Source: Vogesella fluminis (lineage in GTDB: Bacteria > Pseudomonadota > Gammaproteobacteria > Burkholderiales > Chromobacteriaceae). From it: a stretch of 64,000 bases of DNA. The stretch is taken from assembly GCF_014652335.1 (NCBI RefSeq), contig NZ_BMYP01000010.1:1-64000 (forward strand), read 5' to 3'. A program made the position numbers and the translations under genes. Under the pieces are notes generated by a model. That model worked only from the letters and a program-made list of their open reading frames with translations, did not search any database and was not told where the DNA came from. Of this stretch, positions 52,120 to 64,000 are shown in pieces. The number at the start of each line of letters is the position of its first letter. The first letter of the stretch is position 1.

Positions 52120-53904
52120 ATGATTTACAAGGCACCCAGCAAAGACATCCGCTTTGCCCTGAACGAGCTGGCCGAGCTGCCGGCCATCTGCACCCTGCCG
52201 GGTTACGAAGACTGCAGCGTCGAACTGACCGAAGCCATTATGGAGGAAGGCGCCAAGTTCGCCGAGAACGTACTGGCGCCGATCAACCGGCTGGGCGACA
52301 AGGGCGCCAAGTGGGCACCGGATTTCAGCGTGACCGCCGCCGAGGGCTTCAAGGATGCGTGGCAACAGTATGTCGAGGCTGGCTGGGTCGGCCTGCGTGC
52401 ACCGGCCGAGTTCGGCGGCCAGGGCCTGCCGGCACTGGTGGCCATCGCCGCCGAGGAAATGTGGTGCTCGGCCAGCCTGGCGTTCTCGCTGGCGCCGCTG
52501 CTGACGCTGGGCGCGATCGAGGCCATCAATCACCATGCCTCCGGCGAACTGAAAGCCGTCTACCTGCCGCGCATGTCCAGCGGCGAGTGGACCGGTACCA
52601 TGAACCTGACCGAACCGCAGGCCGGTTCCGACCTGGCCCAGGTACGCAGCAAGGCGGTGCCGGTGGGGGATGGCAGCTACAAGATCAGCGGCCAGAAGAT
52701 TTTCATCACCTGGGGTGAGCACGACATGGCGGACAACATCGTCCATCTGGTGCTGGCCCGCCTGCCGGACGCCCCGGCCGGGGTGAAGGGTATCTCGCTG
52801 TTCATCGTGCCCAAGTTCCTGGTGAATGCCGACGGCAGCCTGGGCGCGCGCAACGACGTGCGCTGCGTGTCGCTGGAGCACAAGCTGGGTATTCACGGCA
52901 GCCCGACCGCGGTGATGAGTTTCGGCGACGACGGCGGTGCCATCGGCTACCTGGTGGGCGAGGCCAACAAGGGGCTCTCCTACATGTTTACCATGATGAA
53001 CCACGCGCGCCTCGGCGTTGGCGTGGAAGGCATGGCGGTATCCGAGCGCGCCTACCAGAAGGCGGTGGAATACGCCCGCGAACGCGTGCAAAGCCGTGCC
53101 ATCGGTTCGCCGGATGCGGCCGGTGTCGCCATCATCCAGCACCCGGACGTGCGCCGCATGCTGATGACGATGAAGGCGCAGATCGAGGCGCAGCGTGCGC
53201 TGGCCTACTATGCTGCCGCCGCGCTCGACCGCGCCGCGCGTGATCCGGTTGCCAGCGAGGCGGCGCGCAGCCAGGCGCTGGTCAATTTCCTGATCCCGGT
53301 CGTAAAGGGCTGGAACACCGAGCAGGCCAACGAAATCACCAGTCTGGCGATGCAGATCCACGGCGGCATGGGCTATATCGAGGAAACCGGCGTTGCGCAG
53401 TACTGCCGCGATGCGCGCATCACCGCCATCTACGAAGGCACCACCGGCATCCAGGCGCTGGACCTGATCGGGCGCAAGACCGCCAGCGAAGATGGCGCGA
53501 CCGCGCGCTGGTTGCTGGAAGAAGTCAAGGTTACCGCCGGCAAGCTGGCGGCGGCGGGCTACGCCAGCCTTGCGGCCAACCTTGAGGCGGCGGCTGCGGA
53601 TGCCGAGCGCTGCGTCGCCTTCATTCTCGACACCTTCGGCAGCCGGCCGCAGCTGGCCGCCGCCGGGTCGGTGCCGTTCCTCAAGCTGATGGGCATCGTG
53701 CTGGGTGGCTGGATGATGGGGCGCGCCGCGCTGATCGCCCGTGCGCAGCAGGGCGAGGAGGATGCCGACGCCGGGTTCCTGGCGGCAAAGATCGTCACCG
53801 CCCGTTTCTATGGTGAACACCTGCTGCCGCAGACCTCCGGCCTGGCTGCCGCCATTATCCACGGTGCCGATAGTGTGCTGGAGCTGGACGCCGCACTGTT
53901 CTGA
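52120..53904 (+). CDS. Acyl-CoA dehydrogenase with C-terminal extension
   Basis: A 594-residue flavoprotein. This is longer than the usual 380-400 because of an N-terminal segment and a C-terminal acetyl-CoA-dehydrogenase-like domain, the layout of DmdC-type enzymes. FAD/substrate landmarks are MNLTEPQAGSDL, FITWGEHD and the catalytic Glu in ITAIYEGTTGIQALDL. It oxidises an acyl-CoA (or methylthiopropanoyl-CoA-like thioester) and passes electrons to EtfAB encoded just upstream. Substrate is not readable. The start MIYKAPSKDI follows GAGGAG. A dispersed 13-mer at 53571 is translated as AANLEAAA. Confidence 0.9.
   Translation: MIYKAPSKDIRFALNELAELPAICTLPGYEDCSVELTEAIMEEGAKFAENVLAPINRLGDKGAKWAPDFSVTAAEGFKDAWQQYVEAGWVGLRAPAEFGGQGLPALVAIAAEEMWCSASLAFSLAPLLTLGAIEAINHHASGELKAVYLPRMSSGEWTGTMNLTEPQAGSDLAQVRSKAVPVGDGSYKISGQKIFITWGEHDMADNIVHLVLARLPDAPAGVKGISLFIVPKFLVNADGSLGARNDVRCVSLEHKLGIHGSPTAVMSFGDDGGAIGYLVGEANKGLSYMFTMMNHARLGVGVEGMAVSERAYQKAVEYARERVQSRAIGSPDAAGVAIIQHPDVRRMLMTMKAQIEAQRALAYYAAAALDRAARDPVASEAARSQALVNFLIPVVKGWNTEQANEITSLAMQIHGGMGYIEETGVAQYCRDARITAIYEGTTGIQALDLIGRKTASEDGATARWLLEEVKVTAGKLAAAGYASLAANLEAAAADAERCVAFILDTFGSRPQLAAAGSVPFLKLMGIVLGGWMMGRAALIARAQQGEEDADAGFLAAKIVTARFYGEHLLPQTSGLAAAIIHGADSVLELDAALF
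53571..53583 (+). repeat. Dispersed 13-mer inside the acyl-CoA dehydrogenase gene
   Basis: Exact TGCGGCCAACCTT, translated as AANLE in the C-terminal extension domain. Confidence 0.8.
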
Positions 53905-53924
53905 GCGGGGGCTTGATCTGCAAG

Positions 53925-53960
53925 AACCGCCGGTGCCGCAGCTGCGGCACCGGCGGTTTT
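53925..53960 (+). terminator. Intrinsic terminator after the acyl-CoA dehydrogenase gene
   Basis: A 34-base perfect palindrome (53925-53958) with arms AACCGCCGGTGCCGCAG and CTGCGGCACCGGCGGTT, extended by two T, 20 bases past the stop. Confidence 0.85.
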
Positions 53961-54057
53961 CATATGCTATTCGCCGCTGGCGACGTGTGGGGCTGCTGTG
54001 TTGCTGGCCGGTGGGTGGTGCGGAACAACTTGCCGTATGCGCGCATTTTTTGTAAGG

Positions 54058-54074
54058 TTTGACGCTAGCGTAAA
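54058..54074. promoter_or_regulatory. Near-palindrome TTTGACGCTAGCGTAAA, possible MerR-family (LiuR-like) operator
   Basis: A 17-base near-perfect palindrome around ACGCTAGCGT in the carA upstream region. Its TTnACG...CGTAAA shape recalls LiuR-type operators that control acyl-CoA breakdown genes in proteobacteria. No suitable gene starts next to it, so this is a weak call. Confidence 0.25.
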
Positions 54075-54141
54075 CAAGGGCTTAGCCGATGATGGCGACT
54101 GTATCCATTGTTCAGAAAAGCATCAGTCCTGCCGTGCGGCC

Positions 54142-54171
54142 TTGCCGATCCGGCCGGAAACAGGATATACT
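54142..54171 (+). promoter_or_regulatory. Sigma-70 promoter for carA
   Basis: TTGCCG (54142-54147), an 18-base spacer and TATACT (54166-54171). Transcription would begin near 54178, giving a leader of about 86 bases that opens with the hairpin described next. Confidence 0.6.
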
Positions 54172-54186
54172 TGAAAAGTTTAACCG

Positions 54187-54219
54187 AACGGGACAAGCGC
54201 ACGTCGCTATGGTCCCGTT
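54187..54219 (+). promoter_or_regulatory. Leader hairpin before carA, possible attenuator
   Basis: AACGGGAC (54187-54194) pairs with GTCCCGTT (54212-54219), with an inner AGCG/CGCT stem, followed by TGTTGT. The shape is that of a weak intrinsic terminator placed in the leader, 44 bases before the carA start, which could give pyrimidine- or arginine-linked attenuation. No leader peptide was found. Confidence 0.4.
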
Positions 54220-54263
54220 TGTTGTATCAATAAACCAAAAATATCATTATTAGGAGCCAGCCA

Positions 54264-55397
54264 GTGACAACCGTACCCGCGATTCTTGCCTTGGCTGACG
54301 GCACGCTGTTCAAAGGCGTCGCCATCGGAGCCAACGGCCACACCGTCGGAGAGGTGGTATTCAATACTGCCATGACCGGTTATCAGGAAATCCTTACCGA
54401 CCCGTCCTATACCCGGCAGATCGTCACCCTGACTTATCCTCATATCGGCAACGTCGGCGCCAACTCGGAAGATACCGAGTCCGGCGCCGTCTTTGCATCC
54501 GGCCTGATCATCCGTGATCTGCCGCTGCTGCACAGCAACTTCCGTGCGGAAGACTCGCTGTCCGATTACCTGACGAAGCACAACGTTGTCGCCATCGCCG
54601 ACATCGACACCCGCAAACTGACCCGCATCCTGCGCGAAAAAGGCGCCCAGCCAGGCTGCATCATGGCCGGCGACATCGACGAGGCGAAAGCCGTCGAGCT
54701 GGCGCGCGGTTTCGGCAGCATGGCCGGTCAGGATCTGGCCAAGGTGGTCAGCTGCAAGGAAGCCTACGGCTGGACGATACGTGAATGGCGTCTGGGGCAG
54801 GGTCATGTCGAGCAGACCGATACCCCGTTCCATGTGGTGGCCTACGATTTCGGTGTCAAGCACAACATCCTGCGCATGCTGGCCGAGCGCGGCTGCAAGC
54901 TGACCGTGGTGCCGGCCGAGACGCCGGCCCGCGACGTGCTGGCGCTGAATCCGGACGGCGTGTTCCTGTCCAATGGCCCGGGCGATCCGGAACCATGCGA
55001 CTACGCGGTCACCGCCATCCGCGATATCCTGGATACCAAGCTGCCGGTATTCGGCATCTGCCTCGGCCACCAGTTGCTCGGTCTGGCGGTCGGCGGCAAG
55101 ACGTCCAAGATGAAGTTCGGCCACCACGGCGCCAACCACCCGGTGCAGGATCTCGATTCCGGCCGCGTGATGATCACCAGCCAGAACCACGGTTTTCAGG
55201 TCGACGAGGCCAGCCTTGCGGCCAACGTACGTGTCACCCACCGTTCGCTGTTCGACCAGACGGTGCAGGGCATCGCGCTGACCGACCGTCCGGCCTTCTC
55301 CTTCCAGGGTCACCCGGAAGCGAGCCCGGGGCCGGAAGACGTGGCCTACCTGTTTGACCGTTTCATCGCCATGATGGCTGCGCACAAAGCGGCCTGA
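54264..55397 (+). CDS. carA: Carbamoyl-phosphate synthase small subunit
   Basis: A 377-residue glutaminase subunit that feeds ammonia to CarB. The N-terminal domain begins [17 protein letters not shown]. The class I amidotransferase domain has the catalytic Cys266 in GICLGHQ and the His/Glu pair in [11 protein letters not shown]. It starts with GTG eight bases after AGGAG. A near-copy of the dispersed repeat at 55217 is translated as AANVR. Unlike in most bacteria, another gene lies between it and carB. Confidence 0.97.
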   Translation: MTTVPAILALADGTLFKGVAIGANGHTVGEVVFNTAMTGYQEILTDPSYTRQIVTLTYPHIGNVGANSEDTESGAVFASGLIIRDLPLLHSNFRAEDSLSDYLTKHNVVAIADIDTRKLTRILREKGAQPGCIMAGDIDEAKAVELARGFGSMAGQDLAKVVSCKEAYGWTIREWRLGQGHVEQTDTPFHVVAYDFGVKHNILRMLAERGCKLTVVPAETPARDVLALNPDGVFLSNGPGDPEPCDYAVTAIRDILDTKLPVFGICLGHQLLGLAVGGKTSKMKFGHHGANHPVQDLDSGRVMITSQNHGFQVDEASLAANVRVTHRSLFDQTVQGIALTDRPAFSFQGHPEASPGPEDVAYLFDRFIAMMAAHKAA

Positions 55398-55413
55398 TCA
55401 CCGAGGACGCATC

Positions 55414-56061
55414 ATGTTCGGCATCACTGACCTGACCACTTACATACTCGGCACCATCTTCATCGTGCTGCTGCCGGGCCCCAATTCGATGTATGTGCTG
55501 TCGGTGGCAGCGCAGCGCGGGGTGCGCGCCGGCTTTGCCGGTGCCTGTGGCGTGTTCGTCGGTGATTTCGTACTGATGACGTTGGCCGCAACCGGTGCTG
55601 CCGGTCTGCTGCAGGCCAATCCGGCGCTGTTCGCCATCGTCAAGTATGCCGGCGGTGCCTATCTGGCGTGGCTGGGCATTGCCATGCTGCGTGGTGCCTG
55701 GGCCGGCTGGCAGCAGCGTCGCCAGGGCCAGGCCGCGGTGGCGGCACCGGTGCTGGACAGCAACCGTCCGTTTTCCAGGGCGCTGCTGATCAGCCTGATG
55801 AACCCGAAGGCGATCCTGTTCTTCGTGTCGTTCTTCGTGCAGTTCGTCGATCCGGCCTATCCCTACCCGGCACTGACCTTTGCCATCCTCGGCGCCATCG
55901 TGCAGCTGTGCAGCGCGCTGTACCTGACCACGCTGATTCTGGCCGGCAACCATCTGGCCGAGGCGTTCCGTCGCCGCCGTCGCCTGTCGGCGGCGATGGG
56001 CGGGGCGGTCGGTGCCATGTTTATCGGTTTCGGCGCCAAGTTGGCCGCCGCCAGCCTGTAA
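55414..56061 (+). CDS. leuE: LysE/RhtB family exporter, LeuE-like
   Basis: A 215-residue inner-membrane amino-acid exporter with six predicted helices. The family motif FIVLLPGPNSMYVL is near the start. The segments ACGVFVGDFVLM, LMNPKAILFFVSFFVQF and the C-terminal FIGFGAKLA match E. coli LeuE (leucine efflux) closely. It starts 16 bases after carA and ends 76 bases before carB, so it is probably co-transcribed with both. Why an amino-acid exporter sits inside carAB is unknown. Confidence 0.86.
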   Translation: MFGITDLTTYILGTIFIVLLPGPNSMYVLSVAAQRGVRAGFAGACGVFVGDFVLMTLAATGAAGLLQANPALFAIVKYAGGAYLAWLGIAMLRGAWAGWQQRRQGQAAVAAPVLDSNRPFSRALLISLMNPKAILFFVSFFVQFVDPAYPYPALTFAILGAIVQLCSALYLTTLILAGNHLAEAFRRRRRLSAAMGGAVGAMFIGFGAKLAAASL

Positions 56062-56137
56062 TACCCGGCGTCTCCGGCAGCGGGCCACGTCAGCCTGCCG
56101 GAGCGTGTAAAACATTGAATAATATTGAGCGATTACC

Positions 56138-59347
<3,210 letters not shown>

Positions 59348-59353
59348 GCCCGG

Positions 59354-59385
59354 TCAAAGGTTGGCCGCATGCGGCCAACCTTTGA
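59354..59385. repeat. Perfect 32-base palindrome made of two abutting dispersed repeats
   Basis: Exact AAGGTTGGCCGCA (59357-59369) directly meets exact TGCGGCCAACCTT (59370-59382), and the symmetry extends to 59354-59385. It begins 7 bases past the carB stop. With no loop it favours a cruciform over a classical terminator; it marks the carB-greA boundary. Confidence 0.88.
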
Positions 59386-59504
59386 ACCCGGAGCAAAATC
59401 TCGTTACAATCACCGCTGAATCCAACGTCCAGCAAAGCCGCCGTCCCGTACGGCGGCTTGCGCTTTTATCACAGGGCAGCAGTACGCCCTTGGAGAACCG
59501 AGTC

Positions 59505-59981
59505 ATGAACAAAGTCCCGTTGACCGTGCGTGGTGCCGAACAGCTGAAGGCCGAATTGCAGCGTCTGAAAAGCATTGAGCGTCCGTCGGTGATCGAGGCC
59601 ATTGCCGAAGCGCGCGCGCAAGGCGATCTATCCGAGAATGCAGAATACGACGCCGCCAAAGAGCGCCAGGCCTTTGTCGAGGGCCGTATTGCCGAGCTGG
59701 AAGGCAAGATTTCCAACGCACAGATCATCGATCCGACCGAGCTGGATGCAGACGGCCGTATCGTGTTCGGCACCACCGTGCTGCTGACTGATCTGGAAAG
59801 TGAAGAGGAAAAGACCTATCAGATCGTCGGCGACGACGAAGCCGACATCAAGCTGGGCAAGGTGTCGGTCAACTCGCCGATCGCGCGCGCGCTGATCGGC
59901 AAGGTGGAAGGCGACGTGGCCGAGGTGATGGCCCCGGGCGGCATCCGCGAGTACGAAGTACTGGAAGTGCGCTACATCTGA
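59505..59981 (+). CDS. greA: Transcription elongation factor GreA
   Basis: A 158-residue cleavage factor that rescues backtracked RNA polymerase. The N-terminal coiled coil carries the tip acidic residues in [17 protein letters not shown], and the C-terminal domain has [15 protein letters not shown] start at [14 protein letters not shown] after TGGAGAA; an upstream frame is intergenic. The carAB-greA-yhbY-rlmE-ftsH order is widely conserved. Confidence 0.96.
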   Translation: MNKVPLTVRGAEQLKAELQRLKSIERPSVIEAIAEARAQGDLSENAEYDAAKERQAFVEGRIAELEGKISNAQIIDPTELDADGRIVFGTTVLLTDLESEEEKTYQIVGDDEADIKLGKVSVNSPIARALIGKVEGDVAEVMAPGGIREYEVLEVRYI

Positions 59982-60015
59982 GCGCGGCGGCCGCCTGGGG
60001 CCACACTGGTGCTGT

Positions 60016-60028
60016 AACGTTGGCCGCA
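60016..60028 (-). repeat. Dispersed repeat, CGTT variant, after greA
   Basis: AACGTTGGCCGCA, half of the 20-base palindrome, 25 bases before the next gene. Confidence 0.65.
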
Positions 60029-60052
60029 AGCCGGCCGGGAAGAGGAAGACCA

Positions 60053-60484
60053 ATGGACGGATTGCGTGCGATTGCCCGGACCCTGTGGATCGGCGGCATG
60101 TGGGTGGTCGGCATCATCGTGGCCCCCATCCTGTTTTCGGCGCTGGATAACGTGACCGCCGGCATGGTGGCGGGGCGCTTGTTTGCCGCCATCGCCTGGG
60201 TCGGGCTGGTGTGCGGCATCTTCCTGCTGGCCGACTACGTGCTGCGCTACGGCGCGCGCGGCCTGAAGCAGGGTGGTTTCTGGCTGCTGATGGGCATGCT
60301 GGTGTGCATCGTGATCAACCACTTTGCGGTGACGCCGATCATCGCCAGCCTCAAACTGCAGATGAACCATGCTGCCGAAGGCTTGTTCGGTGGCGGCTTT
60401 GCCACCTGGCACGCGATCTCCAGCCTGATCTACCTGCTGCAGAGCCTGATGGCGCTGGTATACCTGCTGCGCAGTGACAACTGA
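60053..60484 (+). CDS. DUF4149 membrane protein
   Basis: A 143-residue inner-membrane protein with four predicted helices (about residues 10-30, 45-65, 75-95 and 115-137). The start RAIARTLWIGGMWVVGIIVAPILF and the C-terminal WHAISSLIYLLQSL match the DUF4149 family, often found beside greA in betaproteobacteria. Its function is unknown. The ATG follows GAGGAAG. It ends at a terminator shared with yhbY. Confidence 0.85.
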   Translation: MDGLRAIARTLWIGGMWVVGIIVAPILFSALDNVTAGMVAGRLFAAIAWVGLVCGIFLLADYVLRYGARGLKQGGFWLLMGMLVCIVINHFAVTPIIASLKLQMNHAAEGLFGGGFATWHAISSLIYLLQSLMALVYLLRSDN

Positions 60485-60513
60485 GGCGCTTCGTTTCTGG
60501 AACGGTGTACAAA

Positions 60514-60547
60514 GACAAAGCGGTGGCATCGCCACCGCTTTTTGTCT
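60514..60547. terminator. Terminator between the DUF4149 gene and yhbY
   Basis: ACAAAGCGGTGGC with GCCACCGCTTTTTGT around ATC, A- and T-flanked on both strands, in the space between convergent genes. Confidence 0.9.
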
Positions 60548-60596
60548 GTCATGCGCGGGCTGCGCCCGGAAGTGACTGCCCGCTAGCCGGCAAGGA

Positions 60597-60923
60597 TCAA
60601 GGGCGCGCCTTGAGCGCCTTCTTGCTTTTCGGCAGGTCGATGCGCTTGGCCTCGGACGGGCGGAACAGCACCAGCAGCTTGCCGATGTGCTGCACTTGAC
60701 CGGCGCCCAGATCGTTAGCAATCTGGTCATACATGGCCACGCGTGCCGCGCGGTCGTCGCCGAGCACGCGCACCTTGATCAGTTCGTGGGCGTCCAGGCT
60801 GATGGCGATTTCACGGATAACCGACTCGGTCAGGCCATTGTTGCCGATCATCACGACGGGGCTGAGCGAGTGGGCCAAACCCTTCAGATATTGGCGCTCG
60901 ACTGGGGTCAGTTCGATTTTCAT
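60597..60923 (-). CDS. yhbY: Ribosome assembly RNA-binding protein YhbY
   Basis: A 108-residue CRM (CRS1-YhbY) domain protein that binds pre-50S ribosomal particles. The start LTPVERQYLKGLAHSLSPVVMIGNNGLTESVI (shown by its core PVVMIGNNGLT) includes the conserved GxxG-like loop, and the C-terminal tail is Lys-rich. Divergent from rlmE with 88 bases between starts, the standard arrangement. Confidence 0.95.
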   Translation of the reverse strand: MKIELTPVERQYLKGLAHSLSPVVMIGNNGLTESVIREIAISLDAHELIKVRVLGDDRAARVAMYDQIANDLGAGQVQHIGKLLVLFRPSEAKRIDLPKSKKALKARP

Positions 60924-61011
60924 TGTGGCTTCAAGTTTCAGATCAAAAAGCGATTTTACTAAACTTTAGGTCATTCCCCAAACGGCACATGCATTAATTA
61001 CTGGAATCCAC

Positions 61012-61629
61012 ATGGCAAGAAGCAAGTCTAGCAACGCCTGGCTGCGTGAGCACGTCAACGATCACTATGTGCAAATGGCCCAGAAAGACGGCTATCGCGC
61101 GCGCGCCGCGTACAAACTGCTGGAAATCAACGACAAGGACAAGCTGATCCGGCCGGGCACCGTGCTGGCCGATCTCGGCTCGGCGCCGGGCAGCTGGTCG
61201 CAGGTGGCGGCGCGCATCGTCGGCGACAGCGGCAAGGTATTCGCCATCGACATCCTGCCGATGGACCCGATCGCCGACGTCGCCTTCATCCAGGGCGACT
61301 TCCGCGACGACGAGGTGCTGGAGGAGTTCGTGACCATGCTCGGCGGGCGACAGCTGGACCTTGTAATTTCCGATATGGCACCCAATATTTCCGGGATGAG
61401 CGGGATCGACCAGGCCAGGAGCTTTCACCTGAACGAGCTGGCGCTGGAATTTGTCCGTGACCATTTGAAACCCGGCGGCAGTTTCCTCGTCAAAGTGTTC
61501 CAGGGCAGTGATTTCCAGCCCTATCTGAAAGCCATGCGCGAGCTGTTTGGCGAAGTCGTAACGCGTAAACCCAAGGCCTCGCGCGACCGTTCCAGTGAAA
61601 TCTACCTGCTGGGTAAAGACCGTCGCTGA
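61012..61629 (+). CDS. rlmE: 23S rRNA 2'-O-ribose U2552 methyltransferase
   Basis: A 205-residue SAM-dependent methyltransferase (RrmJ/FtsJ) acting on the 50S subunit A-loop. The catalytic K-D-K-E set is visible: Lys in RARAAYKLLEI, Asp in LVISDMAPN, Lys in FLVKVFQG, and a Glu near the C-terminus. The SAM loop is DLGSAPGSWSQ. It forms an operon with ftsH 70 bases downstream. Confidence 0.96.
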   Translation: MARSKSSNAWLREHVNDHYVQMAQKDGYRARAAYKLLEINDKDKLIRPGTVLADLGSAPGSWSQVAARIVGDSGKVFAIDILPMDPIADVAFIQGDFRDDEVLEEFVTMLGGRQLDLVISDMAPNISGMSGIDQARSFHLNELALEFVRDHLKPGGSFLVKVFQGSDFQPYLKAMRELFGEVVTRKPKASRDRSSEIYLLGKDRR

Positions 61630-61699
61630 CAGTCAGGGATGCCGGGTTTACAATAGAAAAAACCATTTACCAAGTCAGGGCACATAGGAGCACGCTCTT

Positions 61700-63607
<1,908 letters not shown>

Positions 63608-63633
63608 GAACCTTTTCAAGGTCTTGCGAGCTA

Positions 63634-63715
63634 GAGCGAGACAAGGCAAAAACGGCTGAGGAAGCGGAGTTTGCATCGGGTAAATGAGCACTCCGAAGGT
63701 GTTTTTAACGCCGTA
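63634..63715. repeat. Structured spacer element between ftsH and folP
   Basis: A non-coding segment that folds back on itself: GGCAAAAAC (near 63643) faces GTTTTTAACGCC (near 63701), with further pairing between GGAAGCGGAGT and CACTCCGAAGG type arms around GTAAATGAG. It looks like a mobile or family repeat of the kind found in 3' untranslated regions of betaproteobacteria. Only one copy is in this window, so repeat status is inference. Confidence 0.45.
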
Positions 63716-63766
63716 TCGCCGAAGCGCAGCAGACATTGAACAGGTTCGAAGGCAGGTCAGGTAAAC

Positions 63767-63801
63767 AACAGGGTGTCAGTCCAGACTGACACCCTGTTTT
63801 G
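63767..63801 (+). terminator. Intrinsic terminator before folP
   Basis: AACAGGGTGTCAGT with ACTGACACCCTGTT around CCAG, then TT. It should end the rlmE-ftsH transcript and leaves about 15 bases before the folP ATG, so folP may rely on readthrough. Confidence 0.85.
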
Positions 63802-63815
63802 CATTGGAGAAAGCT

Positions 63816-64000
63816 ATGTCGGTTTTTGCCTGTGGCAGGTTCAGCCTGTCGCTCGAGCGCCCGCTGCTGATGGGCATTTTGAACGTGACGCCGGATTCCT
63901 TTTCCGATGGCGGTAGCTACAACCGGCTGGATGCGGCGCTGGCCCACGCCGAGCGCTTGCTGGCCGACGGTGCCGACATCCTCGACATCGGTGGCGAGTC
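63816..64000 (+). CDS. folP: Dihydropteroate synthase (5' part, cut by window end)
   Basis: The first 61 codons of folP run off the window. The translation begins [20 protein letters not shown] and continues with the DHPS signature [14 protein letters not shown] and later [12 protein letters not shown]. The enzyme joins para-aminobenzoate to hydroxymethyl-dihydropterin diphosphate in folate synthesis and is the sulfonamide target. The ATG follows GGAGAA. Placement after ftsH is the conserved order. Confidence 0.95.
   Translation, partial: MSVFACGRFSLSLERPLLMGILNVTPDSFSDGGSYNRLDAALAHAERLLADGADILDIGGE

Overview
The window is chromosomal DNA from a GC-rich (roughly two-thirds GC by eye) betaproteobacterium. 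The gene content and order fit the order Neisseriales, probably Chromobacteriaceae (Vogesella/Chromobacterium/Aquitalea type). Pointers are a neisserial-type trimeric porin, the rplM-rpsI-argC-erpA and pilB-pilC-pilD-coaE-zapD-yacG blocks, carA separated from carB, and a dense dispersed short repeat that looks like a DNA-uptake-sequence dialect. Genus is inference; no rRNA or species marker is present. No prophage, insertion sequence, CRISPR array or plasmid gene was seen.

Layout: 0-2.1 kb, an acetyltransferase, a GhrA-type reductase and a Met-rich lipoprotein. 2.2-8.3 kb, a leftward peptide ABC transporter operon (binding protein, two permeases, fused double ATPase) with a PACE efflux gene coupled to its end. 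8.4-13 kb, two LysR regulators, a DODA-type dioxygenase, alanine racemase and an orphan amino-acid binding protein. 13.2-15 kb, two lipid A acyltransferases. 15-19 kb, the SAM cycle: metK, an S-adenosylhomocysteine riboswitch, ahcY and metF. 19-21 kb, a membrane GAF-GGDEF protein with a ruined GGDEF motif. 21-24.6 kb, an Lrp-type regulator divergent from hppD, then a fumarylacetoacetase-family hydrolase and maiA (tyrosine/homogentisate breakdown, without hmgA). 24.7-24.9 kb, two identical tRNA-Phe genes. 25-31.7 kb, marC, an RlmL-like methyltransferase with a long repetitive disordered arm, mutY and relA. 31.9-39.4 kb, deoD, rplM-rpsI, argC, erpA, cheR, a truncated haemoglobin, folB, plsY and photolyase. 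39.6-46.2 kb, a major porin and the type IV pilus/competence block pilBCD with coaE, zapD and yacG. 46.2-54 kb, amiC, tsaE, queG, a GNAT gene, a MaoC hydratase, etfBA and an acyl-CoA dehydrogenase. 54-64 kb, carA-leuE-carB, greA, a DUF4149 protein, yhbY, rlmE-ftsH and the start of folP.

The main unexplained signal is a 13-base motif, TGCGGCCAACCTT. I counted 18 exact copies on the two strands, plus four copies of the 20-base palindrome TGCGGCCAACGTTGGCCGCA, three single CGTT copies and many near-matches. It lies in intergenic regions, often as inverted pairs between convergent genes, and in gene ends or linkers where it is translated in frame. This is how uptake sequences behave in Neisseria, and the window also carries pilus/competence assembly genes. 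I propose it as a candidate uptake sequence or another genome-wide recognition word; function is unproven.

Starts were chosen from family N-termini and Shine-Dalgarno matches, and alternatives are given where they matter.
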